NCBI GenBank assembly: GCA_018242585.1
Contig: JAFEBQ010000004.1
Location: 123,346 to 187,345 of the forward strand
Source: Planctomycetota bacterium
GTDB lineage: Bacteria; Planctomycetota; Planctomycetia; Pirellulales; PNKZ01
Reading direction: 5' to 3'
Length of the DNA: 64,000 nt
In this document: positions 51,582 through 59,806 of the stretch, one piece after another
Position numbering within the stretch: the first letter of the stretch is position 1
Layout of the letters: each line of letters opens with the position of its first letter
The notes under the pieces: model-generated
The model's input: only the letters and a program-made list of their open reading frames with translations
What the model was told of the DNA's origin: nothing
Databases searched by the model: none
Translations under genes and position numbers: made by a program

Positions 51582-54434
51582 CTACGGGACTTGGTCCTTC
51601 CCGGCAGCCGATTCGCCGTGCGTTAGGATGCGGAGAATAGCGTCGAGCACGGCATTCAAATGTTCCCCCAAGTCCTCTGCAAGAAAGCGAAGCACCATGT
51701 AGCCGTTTTCCTGCAACGCGACATCCTTACGCCGGTCACGGCGATACGAGTCTGCGTCGCTCAGATGTTGCGCTCCATCGAGTTCAATTGCAACGCGCGC
51801 ATCGGCACAAAGAAGATCGACTTCCATTTCGCCACAGCCATCGAATGGGATTGGCAGCTTCGTATTTAACCGAAATCGCCCGGCGGTTTCCGGCAGAGTT
51901 TGCAGGCGGCGGTAAAGAAATGCTTCGCTCGCGCTGCGAGCCCTCGCAACGCCTTCGCCATCGGCGGGTATCGTTCGCGCGACATGAGTAAACAGAGTCG
52001 CTAGAGGCTTATCGACTCCGTCACGGATAAGCCGCTGAACGCTGCTGGCGTATTGGCTCTTCCACTGGGGATCGACGGGCAGCGAAACTTCGGATGGCCA
52101 GCCGGGCACGGCGCTTGCCGGCAGTAGAATCCTGTAGCCCACCGCCTCGTAGCTTCGGCAACGTCGATCAAACATGCGGGCCAGCATGCGCACGTTAAGG
52201 TCCGCATAGTCGTAGACGATTACTTCGCGTTTGCGATCATGCAAACGGTGCAGCCTTCCGACGTATTGAGCGATCGTCCCACGCCACGAGACAGGCAGCG
52301 TGAGGAATAGCGTATCAAGTCGCGCGTCATCGAAGCCTTCACCAATGAACCGTCCAGTTGCCAGTAACAGCCTGGGCTCGTTGTCGGAAGTCGCCGTCAA
52401 CCGGGCCATCACGGCCCGGATTTGCCTCTTTCCCATTCCACCGCGCAGCACGATTGGATGTTCGACGAGGGGCGATAATCGCTCCGCGAGCAGGTCGAGG
52501 TGCTCGTTGCGTTCGGTCAGTACCAGAGGTGATCGCCCTTCGCGAACGACTTGCAGCACCTCGTCACAGATCAGCCGATTTCGCGCCTCATCGGCGACCA
52601 GTTCCGAATACAGTTCCTGGAAGTGTATCCTGGCATCTTCCGCAACACTTGAAGCGTGAAAATCCGTTGGCCGCACGTAGACCGTGTGCTCAAACGGACG
52701 TAAAGCCGCTTCCGACTTGGCGTCAACGCGATGGCGAATGGGCCCACACTGCATGAAAATGATCGGATGGTGTCCATCCTTTCGAGTGACGGTTGCCGAA
52801 AGGCCCGTGATGAACTTCGCCTTCGCCTGGCGGGCAACTTGCTCGAAGCTATACGCGGACAAATGGTGACATTCGTCCACGACAAGATGTCCATAGTCTC
52901 CGACCAGATCGTTCACAACGCCTTTTCGCGAGAGCGATTGAATCAGAGCGACGTCAAGCAAACCGGTTGGCTTTTTGCGTCCACCGCCAATTTGGCCAAT
53001 CGCCTTGGGCGGAAGATTCAGAAATGTTGCCAGGCGGTCAACCCATTGCTCCAGTAATTGCCGACGATGCACGAGAACCAACGTGTTAACACCTCGCTGG
53101 GCGATCAGCCACGTAGCGACGACTGTCTTCCCAAACGCGGTTGTGGCGGACAAGACGCCAGTGTCATGGGCCAGCAGGCGCTTTGCCGCAATGACCTGTT
53201 CCGTGCGAAGCTCGCCATGAAATTTGACATCGAGCGGTTTCCCAAGCGAGCGTTCGTCGCGATCGACTATGTTGATTCCTAAACCCACCAGGAGAGATCG
53301 CAGCTCGTCCAGGCAACCGCGTGGAAGACTGATGTGCTGATCGTGATCCTCGGCACAGGCTATGATGCGAGGCTTTCCGTAGGTCGGGAGTCGCATGGCC
53401 TGGGCCTTGTAAAACTCGGGGTTCTGAAATGCAGTCAGCCGTATCAGGCGATTTCGCAGGCCGGAGGATAATAGGTTCTTTGCAATGTAGAGTTGATTGC
53501 CCAAGATTAGCTCAAGCCTTTCTGGCAGTCGCTCGTCGAGTCGAGGCTCTTTGTGGCTTCCAGATGGTGGCGAGGCCCAAGGCGCGCTGTCGTCTTCCTC
53601 GGTCAGCGACAAGCGAACACCGACCACGCATCCTCTCCGCTCGGCAACGGATACGATTGACTCGATCGTCGACCTTTCAATCTTGCAAATCGCCGACAAA
53701 AACGCCCATTGGTCCGCGTGAGGAACGAAGCTCTCGTCGAGAAAAACACTATTACCTCGCTCTCGTGGCTCCTTTTGCAACGGAAGCGCGATGAGGTTAC
53801 CGAAGCCGCCTTGAGGAAGCGTATCCTGATTGGGAAAAAAGCGGTCATAGGAATCGAGACCAATGCCTGGCCGTCGCTCCATGGTTTCGGTCAAAAGGTG
53901 CGCGCCGAGCTTGCGAGCGAGCGTGGCCGGAATTGCCTCTTGGAAGAACAGCCAAATATGTCCACCATTGCCGCTTCGCGAACGCTCTAGTGCGGCCGGC
54001 AATGCGAACTGACGACAGGTATCAAGAACGGCCTGCGCATCTTCTTGCCAGTCACGTTTGTCAAGGTCGATGGCCAGGAAAAAGCACGTTTCGTCGCGCA
54101 ACATGGCGTAAACACCCATGACGAAACTTTTGCCCATATCATCCTGCCCTGAAAGATGCCAACGAACGACTTCGTCGGTAATGGGCAAGAATCGCTGGTG
54201 CGGACAGACGGCGCACTTGATCTTTGGCTTTTCGCAAACACCTCGAACCCACTCGTTGGCGCATGCCGGCGAATAACCCGAGCGACCGGTTCTCTGGTTT
54301 TCGAAGCGGCGTGGGTAAATGTCTTCTCGGCCGCGAAAGAGACCGCGAAAGAGAGCAATTTTAGCTTCGGGCGGTGAAAGACCGTTGACGCGTAGGTGTT
54401 GTTGCCCGTGCATTGCGGTCGCCATTCGTTCCAC
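51582..54434 (-). CDS. TOTE conflict-system primase-helicase with C-terminal nuclease domain
   Basis: This 950-residue protein joins four parts. Residues 58-77 hold a cysteine cluster (Cys58, 67, 74, 77). An archaeo-eukaryotic primase-like domain follows, with IDLDKRDW (acidic pair at 123 and 125) and SGNGGHIWLFF near 152. An SF2 helicase has TTAFGKTVVATWL (about 431), VVDECHHLSAY (about 522), GLSATVTRKDGHHP, and ATGRFIGEGFDD with YVGRLHR. The C-terminal domain resembles DUF559/Vsr-type nucleases: EVDLLCADARVAIELDGAQH (about 878) and DYRRDRRKD-like SYRRDRRKDVALQENGY. This matches TOTE-type conflict proteins. It lies between the AbiE pair and the MSEYQ gene. Confidence 0.88.
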   Translation of the reverse strand: MERMATAMHGQQHLRVNGLSPPEAKIALFRGLFRGREDIYPRRFENQRTGRSGYSPACANEWVRGVCEKPKIKCAVCPHQRFLPITDEVVRWHLSGQDDMGKSFVMGVYAMLRDETCFFLAIDLDKRDWQEDAQAVLDTCRQFALPAALERSRSGNGGHIWLFFQEAIPATLARKLGAHLLTETMERRPGIGLDSYDRFFPNQDTLPQGGFGNLIALPLQKEPRERGNSVFLDESFVPHADQWAFLSAICKIERSTIESIVSVAERRGCVVGVRLSLTEEDDSAPWASPPSGSHKEPRLDERLPERLELILGNQLYIAKNLLSSGLRNRLIRLTAFQNPEFYKAQAMRLPTYGKPRIIACAEDHDQHISLPRGCLDELRSLLVGLGINIVDRDERSLGKPLDVKFHGELRTEQVIAAKRLLAHDTGVLSATTAFGKTVVATWLIAQRGVNTLVLVHRRQLLEQWVDRLATFLNLPPKAIGQIGGGRKKPTGLLDVALIQSLSRKGVVNDLVGDYGHLVVDECHHLSAYSFEQVARQAKAKFITGLSATVTRKDGHHPIIFMQCGPIRHRVDAKSEAALRPFEHTVYVRPTDFHASSVAEDARIHFQELYSELVADEARNRLICDEVLQVVREGRSPLVLTERNEHLDLLAERLSPLVEHPIVLRGGMGKRQIRAVMARLTATSDNEPRLLLATGRFIGEGFDDARLDTLFLTLPVSWRGTIAQYVGRLHRLHDRKREVIVYDYADLNVRMLARMFDRRCRSYEAVGYRILLPASAVPGWPSEVSLPVDPQWKSQYASSVQRLIRDGVDKPLATLFTHVARTIPADGEGVARARSASEAFLYRRLQTLPETAGRFRLNTKLPIPFDGCGEMEVDLLCADARVAIELDGAQHLSDADSYRRDRRKDVALQENGYMVLRFLAEDLGEHLNAVLDAILRILTHGESAAGKDQVP

Positions 54435-54508
54435 GTCATTAATACAAGCTCAGGTTTTCGCCGGCCGCCGGGAACCCTTGAATGCTAGCCGTGATTCGTC
54501 ACTTGCGG

Positions 54509-55471
54509 CTATAGAAGCGCTCGGATTTCTTCAAATCGTGTTTGCACCGAATCCCAGCTTGGAAATGGCCCGAAACACAACACCTGGCATTGCGCCTCAA
54601 ACTCGCTGCCTAGAGCGGCTCGAAGTTCAGCTGACGGAAATAAGGCACTACTCTTGGCGAACGTCATGTCGGGTGGTGGCACGTAGTTCTTGGAAAAATG
54701 CTTCGTGCTGATTCGGTCGTAATCGGCCTTGATGATCAAATATTCATCGGATCGAAGCATGGCCAGGACTTCCGGGCGCTCAGCTAGGCAGAACAGGTCG
54801 TAGTAGTGCCGGGCATATCCGCCGATCGGTTTGCCTGTTTGCTTGAACGCCTCGACCTTGGCGTGAATGGCGAACATTTTCTCAACGAATGTTCGCCGGA
54901 AATGCAAAAGCCGCATTTTGAACGGCCCTTCATCCTCGGCCCCGAGGCTTACGCCGGTTTCCTGAAGAAACTGCCCGACATAGGACTGAAGTTGGATGCG
55001 GTTGGTTGGCTCCCTGCCGCTTGCGGTCCCAGCCTCGACGAACACGCGATTACGAATATCGCCGGTGCCGATAAAACGCTGGATGTACTCGAACCGGTCG
55101 TTGCGACCGAACCCGCCGATGGTCTGGCTTTCGTGTTCAACAAACGTCAGCGCCGGATGGCATTCGATGGCGTCTCGCAGTTTTTTCAGTTCGCGGTCAA
55201 TTGCTTTCTTGCCCAGGGCCGGCGCAAAGGCGGTCGGGTCAAAGAAGATGTCAATATCTTCTGAGAACCGTTGGATCAGGTTCCAGCCCTTGGACAAACT
55301 TGTGCCGCCCTTGAAGATGACCTTACCGCCAGCAACCTGCTCGATGATCCGCAGGGTTTCGGTGACGAAGTAATCCTTCTCGATGATGGACTCGCGCAGG
55401 CCCTGCGAGCGGAAATGTTCCGCCGCGCGGATGATGGCCTGCTCGAAGTCGGGATGCTCGAACAACTTCAT
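54509..55471 (-). CDS. abiEii: AbiEii/AbiGii-type nucleotidyltransferase toxin
   Basis: This 320-residue protein matches the AbiEii toxin family of type IV toxin-antitoxin and abortive-infection systems, nucleotidyltransferases that can modify tRNA or other targets. The core reads VIFKGGTSLSKGWNLIQRFS and SEDIDIFFDP, with the GGTS loop and the D-x-D metal pair intact; IIEKDYFVTETLR precedes it. Late marks include RRTFVEKMFAIHAKVEAFK and ARHYYDLFCLAE. ATG at 55469-55471 (MKLFEHPDFE) is chosen: it has GAAGGAG upstream and overlaps the antitoxin stop as ATGA. The TOTE gene starts 74 bp beyond its stop. Confidence 0.9.
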   Translation of the reverse strand: MKLFEHPDFEQAIIRAAEHFRSQGLRESIIEKDYFVTETLRIIEQVAGGKVIFKGGTSLSKGWNLIQRFSEDIDIFFDPTAFAPALGKKAIDRELKKLRDAIECHPALTFVEHESQTIGGFGRNDRFEYIQRFIGTGDIRNRVFVEAGTASGREPTNRIQLQSYVGQFLQETGVSLGAEDEGPFKMRLLHFRRTFVEKMFAIHAKVEAFKQTGKPIGGYARHYYDLFCLAERPEVLAMLRSDEYLIIKADYDRISTKHFSKNYVPPPDMTFAKSSALFPSAELRAALGSEFEAQCQVLCFGPFPSWDSVQTRFEEIRALL

Positions 55472-56217
55472 GGCCTGCGCTCCTTCGCTTGCCATTTCAG
55501 AGCGTACGCCAGAACGGCCAGAATCCCAAAATCGAACCGAGAGAGCGGATTCAGGCTCTTTCGCAGCAGCGCGAGCTGGTGCTGGGCTTGGCCGAGTTGC
55601 TGGCCGATAGCTCCCAGCATGGCGCGGACACGCGGCGGCTCTGATTCGGCTACTTTCAGGAGACGCTCGAAGCGGCCCGGTTCGCGGAAGTGTTTGAGCA
55701 GCTTGCCCACGGTTTCTTCTGGCGACAACTCGCTCGCTTCTCCTCGCCTACGGAGGAAGTCGAGCAGGGCCGTATCGGCCTCAGGGAGTCCCCGCCAGGC
55801 TTCCGGCCTCCGCGTGTGGATGACGGTTTCTTTACCGACGATCAGCCGTGGCAGGCTGAAGCCATCGGTCGCCACTTCCACCTGGGCCGGGTTTTGCGTG
55901 GTGAAGCCGAGCAAGTTGGCCGCAGCAATGCCGGCAGGGAAGACTCCTCGCCTGTGAACCGGCAAAGACCGGATTTGGGCGCGATTGGGCTTGCTGTCTC
56001 CAAACGCCGTTGGCCGGGGCCGGTAATACAGCCCTTTTCCCAGACGCTGGATCACGCCCTGCCGTGACAAACGTGACAGTGCCTGAGCCACCGCCGTAAA
56101 CGGCATTCCCTCAAAGTCCGCCAACCGCCAGACCCGCTCCCCACCCACCTCGACTCGGCGTCGTACGGTGTCAGCGGTGTTGGCGGCATCCGCTGCGGTT
56201 TTCTGCTGGTTCCTCAT
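55468..56217 (-). CDS. abiEi: AbiEi-type antitoxin/winged-helix regulator
   Basis: This 249-residue protein fits the AbiEi antitoxin family, which represses its own operon. The N-terminal winged helix shows VWRLADFEGMPFTAVAQALS and RLSRQGVIQRLGKGLYYRP. The C-terminal region (about 85-240) contains GIAAANLLGFTTQNPAQVEV, TVIHTRRPEAW and PEETVGKLLKHFREPGRFER, typical of its toxin-neutralising part. It is the first gene of the four-gene minus-strand operon. A 10+10 bp palindrome lies 30 bases upstream, in the position expected for AbiEi binding. Confidence 0.87.
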   Translation of the reverse strand: MRNQQKTAADAANTADTVRRRVEVGGERVWRLADFEGMPFTAVAQALSRLSRQGVIQRLGKGLYYRPRPTAFGDSKPNRAQIRSLPVHRRGVFPAGIAAANLLGFTTQNPAQVEVATDGFSLPRLIVGKETVIHTRRPEAWRGLPEADTALLDFLRRRGEASELSPEETVGKLLKHFREPGRFERLLKVAESEPPRVRAMLGAIGQQLGQAQHQLALLRKSLNPLSRFDFGILAVLAYALKWQAKERRP

Positions 56218-56246
56218 GAAATAATTGTCGCCCAGGCGCAGCCAAA

Positions 56247-56274
56247 GTCAAGTTTTTATGAAGTAAAACTTGAC
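56247..56274 (-). promoter_or_regulatory. Perfect palindrome before abiEi: operator candidate overlapping a promoter
   Basis: GTCAAGTTTT (56247-56256) and AAAACTTGAC (56265-56274) are exact inverted repeats separated by 8 bases. On the minus strand, TTGACT from one arm is followed after 17 bases by ACAATT, a plausible -35/-10 pair just before the abiEi start, which would give a very short or absent leader. AbiEi proteins are known to repress from inverted repeats. Confidence 0.7.
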
Positions 56275-56393
56275 ACGCGCCTTACAGGACGAGGATAAAG
56301 CCGCTGGGAAATCAAAACAATAACCATCAGTCTGGTTTTGGCTTATCGCTCCCGAACTGGCGACGCAACCCGGTTTTCCAGCCTCCCACCCCG

Positions 56394-56434
56394 GCGATAA
56401 AAAGTTCAATAGCCGTCTTGTCGCCCCGACTTGA
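56394..56434. other. att copy 3 with element right-end arm (junction of elements 2 and 3)
   Basis: The 22 bp arm (56394-56415) and the 19 bp att core (56416-56434) match those at 48309-48349 exactly. The next bases, CGGGAC in place of TGAGAC, differ from the other two copies, so this junction is of a diverged element type. Confidence 0.85.
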
Positions 56435-57130
56435 CGGGACAGAAAGCCCTTCGGCGAGCACGTCGAAGGGCTTTCTTATTTGTGGGGCGAGACTTGTGTC
56501 GTTGAGTCGGCAGTTCAAAAACACGATTTCCAGAATTCGCCGCTTGGCGGCGTAGTCGGCTGTAAGCCACCGTTGGCGAAGAGTTTGCGAGAGTTCAAAA
56601 ACTTTCGCGGCCAATTCCGCCAATTCATCGTGCGAGCGGTCCAGCACGTCGAGTTGCAGCTTGATCCGCGCCAGCCGGTTCCCTACTGCCATTCGTCCGG
56701 CTTAGTGAGCTTGGTTTTGAGTTCCCCGGTGAGCGGATGCCCACAGTGCCCTCGCTGGATCAGCTCGCCGGCATCGGTCATGGCGTGCGACTGATAAACG
56801 TGCCCCCTAAGAATCGCTTGCACGCGGTCCCAGGTGCTTCGATCGACCAGCAGTTCATGCTTGCCAGGATACCATTGACATCGGAATTCAATTTCGCCGA
56901 GGTAGGCCCGATCCTTCAGGATGTTATGGACCGAGCTACGGGTGAAGCGCGGCGTCTTCGAGCGAAACTGCCGCCCTTCCGCAGCCCACGTCGCGCAGCC
57001 GGTCCAACGGCGGCACCAGCACTTCCATGTATCTCAGTCCCCGCAGGTCGCGCTCACGCAACTTGGCCTTCGACTCGGGCACCAGATGATCACCCGCCCC
57101 ACCGCGAACCGCCGATTTGACAGCCCCGTC
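56416..57130. mobile_element. Element 3: decayed remnant
   Basis: The third att copy is followed by the hairpin at 56453 and the recombinase pseudogene. A short minus-strand piece at about 56990-57080 reads AKLRERDLRGLRYMEVLVPP and LDRLRDVGCGR, which resembles the N-terminus of an IS4-like transposase seen in planctomycetes. Where the chromosome resumes is not certain; 57130 is an estimate. Confidence 0.55.
56453..56490 (+). terminator. Terminator-like hairpin next to att copy 3
   Basis: AAAGCCCTTCGGCG pairs with CGTCGAAGGGCTTT (one G-T pair) across a short loop and is followed by CTTATT. It corresponds to the hairpin at 5064-5100, inside the 3' end of the recombinase remnant. Confidence 0.65.
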
Positions 57131-57205
57131 AGGCCTCAATCATCATGCGCCAATCCCGTGCGAACAGGCGCGGTATGCCCCCTTTTCTTTTGAGAAGAAA
57201 GCCGC

Positions 57206-57466
57206 ATGGACGACAAGCCGGCTGAACCAACTGTCCGCTCCCCACTCGCAACACCTCGCAGCCTTATGGGTCGCATTCTGACCTATCTGCATTGGGCAAT
57301 TGCGGCGGTTGGGTTTTGCGCCATGCTGGCCTATTCGGTTGACCATGACGAAACGAGCGTTAAAGGATTCGCCGCCGCCTACAGTGTCGCCATGTTCGTC
57401 ATGTATTTGGCGCGCATGATTGAAACATGGATTAGCTATCGACGCATGATGCGCGGCAAGGGATAG
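57206..57466 (+). CDS. Small two-span membrane protein
   Basis: This 86-residue protein has two transmembrane helices: LTYLHWAIAAVGFCAMLAYS (about 25-44) and GFAAAYSVAMFVMYLARMIE (about 54-73), with charged ends. It has no known motif. AGAAGAAAG precedes ATG 57206. It is the first likely chromosomal gene after the island, convergent with the histidine kinase gene. Function is unknown. Confidence 0.65.
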   Translation: MDDKPAEPTVRSPLATPRSLMGRILTYLHWAIAAVGFCAMLAYSVDHDETSVKGFAAAYSVAMFVMYLARMIETWISYRRMMRGKG

Positions 57467-57576
57467 CTCGGTGCCCCTTGGCCCAAGCCGTTGGAGTGGC
57501 CTCGCCAGAATACCTTGTTAGCCGCGGTCGCGGGGCGCTAATCAAGCGGCGCGGCGCCTCGCAACCGAGTTGTCAA

Positions 57577-59721
57577 TTACTCGGCGGTGCCGGCCTTGGC
57601 TTCCTGGTCCGATTTGAGCGACGCCAGCAGTTGGTTCAGTTCGTCAAGCTTGATCGGTTTGACCAGATGGTGGTCAAAACCGGCGGCGTAGCTTTGCCGT
57701 CGGTCTTCCTCGCGTCCGTAGCCGGTCAGGGCGATCAGCACGATACCCTGCAAGCCAGGCAGCGATCGCAATCGTCGCGCTACCTGGTAGCCATCCATGC
57801 CGGGCATGCTAATGTCGATCAGCGCTACCTCGGGACGCAACTCCTCGGCCGCTTCCAAGGCCGCCGCGCCTTCGTGGTAAGACTCGACTTCGTGCCCGAA
57901 ACAGCGGAGCAACATGGCCAGGCTGAGGGCGGCGTCGGCATTGTCGTCGACCAGCAAGATGCGATGCGCGCCATTGGCCGAGTCTTCGCCGTTCGACGCG
58001 TCATCGGGCACCAAGGGTGGCGCCATGTGGCCGACCAAGATCGGCAGCCGCACGACAAACTCGCTGCCTTGGCCCGGCCCTTCGCTACGCGCGTCAACTC
58101 GGCCGCCATGCAACTCGACCAGGTGACGCACCAGTGTCAGGCCGATGCCCATCCCGCCGTACGAGCGGTCGAGCGAGTTGTTGACCTGGGTGAACAACTC
58201 AAACACTGAAGGCAGCATTTCGGTCGGAATGCCGATGCCGTTGTCTCTGATATGGATCGCCGCTTCTTGGCCCTCGTGTTCGAGCGTCAGGCAAATCTGG
58301 CCGCCAGGCTCGGTGAACTTGGCGGCGTTATTCAGTAAATTGCCCAAGACTTGCGTCAGCCGAATCAAATCGCCGTCCACGTAAACAGGGGCCGCTGGGA
58401 GATTGACTTCCAGACGGTGACCCCGCGCGTCGATCGAGGGTCGACTCATTTCGATGGCACGGGCCACGACTTCCGACAAGTCGACCGGCTCGCGCTTGAG
58501 CACAATCGAACCACGAGTAGCGCGCGACATGTCGAGCAAGTCGTCGACTAGCCGGACCATTTGTTGCACTTGTCGATCGAGGACGTCATGCACCCATTCC
58601 AACTCCGGACTCACGGCCACATGATGGTGCAGGATGTCCACGGCGCTGCGAATGGGGGCCAAGGGGTTGCGAAGTTCGTGAGCCAACATCGCCAGGAATT
58701 CGTTCTTGCGACGATCGCTTTCCTGAATGTTGTGATACAAGCGCGCGTTCTCCAGCGCGGTTGCCGCGCGGTCGGCCAACGTCTTGCAAAACAAGACGTC
58801 GTCCTGATGGAACTCTCGTTCGCCGTGCCCCACCGCTACCGTCATGACTCCAGCGAGTCCCCCTCGGGCGCGAAGCGGGACGATGATCGCCGAGGTGGGA
58901 GTGAAATCGATTGGCGTGTCTCGCGGCGGCGCGGCCTGTGATGCGCCTTGCGACAATACCTCTCGACTGCCCAACCATTCCGGAATCTCGCTATTGATCA
59001 CCTGCCGCAACGGCTCGCGCAGAATGTGAGGCAGGATCGGCGCCCCGTTGGTCGAAAACGATTGCATCAAGCCCGAGGCGTTGATCCAGGAAACTTGCCG
59101 CTCGCGGGGCCGGCCTTGATCGTCGATCAAACTGATAAAGCACGCATCAGCCAGGGACGGCACAATGTGGCGCGTCAGCGCCAACAACGAACGGTCGGAA
59201 TACAACGTCTTGGAAAGTACCACGCTCGCTTCGGCCAAAAACGCCGAGCGGCGCATCAACTCTTCGGCCGCGGCCCGAGCTTCCTGCTCGCGCGCCAAGG
59301 CGATCTGAGCCTCGGCTTGCCGTTTTACTTGCTCGGTGGCCCTAAATAGATTGACGAACACCGCCACCTTGGTGCGTAACACGTTGGGGACCACCGGTGA
59401 CAGAATATAGTCGACGGCCCCGAGCGAGTAGCTTTGGCTGGCCAGCAAGTCGTCGCTAAACGCGGTCACGAAGATAATCGGCGTGTTTGCGCAGCGCGGA
59501 TGCTGGCGAATCAACTCGGCCGTTTCAAAACCGTCCATGTCCGGCATGTTGATGTCGAGCAGGATGACAGCGAATTCCCGGTCCAACAACAGCCTCAGCG
59601 CGTCGCGTCCGCTGGACGCCGTGACCACATTCTCATCCAACTCCTCCAGAACAGTACACAAGGCCAGCAGCTTGTCGCACTGGTCGTCGACAATCAGGAT
59701 GTTGACTCGTTCGTTGTTCAT
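57577..59721 (-). CDS. Hybrid histidine kinase: REC-GAF-HisKA-HATPase-REC
   Basis: This 714-residue soluble sensor kinase has a receiver at residues 5-120 (phospho-acceptor Asp in VILLDINMPDMDG), a coiled linker, a GAF domain (about 190-340), and a dimerisation domain with LAMLAHELRNPLAPIRSAVD, the phosphorylated His in HELRNP. An ATPase domain has the N box LGNLLNNAAKFTE and the G boxes IRDNGIGIP and GGMGIGLTL. The C-terminal receiver has VALIDISMPGMDG. There is no membrane segment. The start MNNERVNILIVDDQ (59719-59721) is chosen because the receiver begins there. It lies 85 bp downstream of the next kinase on the same strand, so the two may work in one phosphorelay. Confidence 0.9.
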   Translation of the reverse strand: MNNERVNILIVDDQCDKLLALCTVLEELDENVVTASSGRDALRLLLDREFAVILLDINMPDMDGFETAELIRQHPRCANTPIIFVTAFSDDLLASQSYSLGAVDYILSPVVPNVLRTKVAVFVNLFRATEQVKRQAEAQIALAREQEARAAAEELMRRSAFLAEASVVLSKTLYSDRSLLALTRHIVPSLADACFISLIDDQGRPRERQVSWINASGLMQSFSTNGAPILPHILREPLRQVINSEIPEWLGSREVLSQGASQAAPPRDTPIDFTPTSAIIVPLRARGGLAGVMTVAVGHGEREFHQDDVLFCKTLADRAATALENARLYHNIQESDRRKNEFLAMLAHELRNPLAPIRSAVDILHHHVAVSPELEWVHDVLDRQVQQMVRLVDDLLDMSRATRGSIVLKREPVDLSEVVARAIEMSRPSIDARGHRLEVNLPAAPVYVDGDLIRLTQVLGNLLNNAAKFTEPGGQICLTLEHEGQEAAIHIRDNGIGIPTEMLPSVFELFTQVNNSLDRSYGGMGIGLTLVRHLVELHGGRVDARSEGPGQGSEFVVRLPILVGHMAPPLVPDDASNGEDSANGAHRILLVDDNADAALSLAMLLRCFGHEVESYHEGAAALEAAEELRPEVALIDISMPGMDGYQVARRLRSLPGLQGIVLIALTGYGREEDRRQSYAAGFDHHLVKPIKLDELNQLLASLKSDQEAKAGTAE

Positions 59722-59806
59722 TATCGCCAACCTTTCCGCGGGCCGCCTTTCGCCGCGCAACCAAACCAGGTCTCGACCTGACGTGCCCGAACGTCGTCTT
59801 CTCCCT

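Larger units (their letters stand above)
48331..56425. mobile_element. Element 2: att-bounded defence cassette without integrase
   Basis: The 8.1 kb between att copies 2 and 3 has element-type ends on both sides and carries AbiEi/AbiEii-like genes, a TOTE-type primase-helicase-nuclease and associated genes, but no recombinase. It could move in trans with the recombinase of element 1, as a cis-mobilisable cassette does. This is inferred from the att layout. Confidence 0.7.
56327..56960 (-). pseudogene. Remnant of a second tRNA-Pro serine recombinase
   Basis: Two fragments on the minus strand match the recombinase at 5031-6521. The upstream one reads SSVHNILKDRAYLGEIEF, then WYPGKHELLVDRSTWDRVQA and GHCGHPLTGELKTKLTKPD. 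A deletion of roughly 80-100 residues and a stop follow. The downstream one reads LARIKLQLDVLDRSHDELAE, LTADYAAKRRILEIVFLNC and PFDVLAEGLSVPSSRGDK, running past the att core. The catalytic N-terminus is gone. It is the left end of a third element. Confidence 0.88.

Noticed and set aside
54319..54711. 130-residue plus-strand frame antisense to TOTE and AbiEii genes
   Set aside because: The minus-strand proteins have strong motifs over the whole stretch; the plus frame has none.
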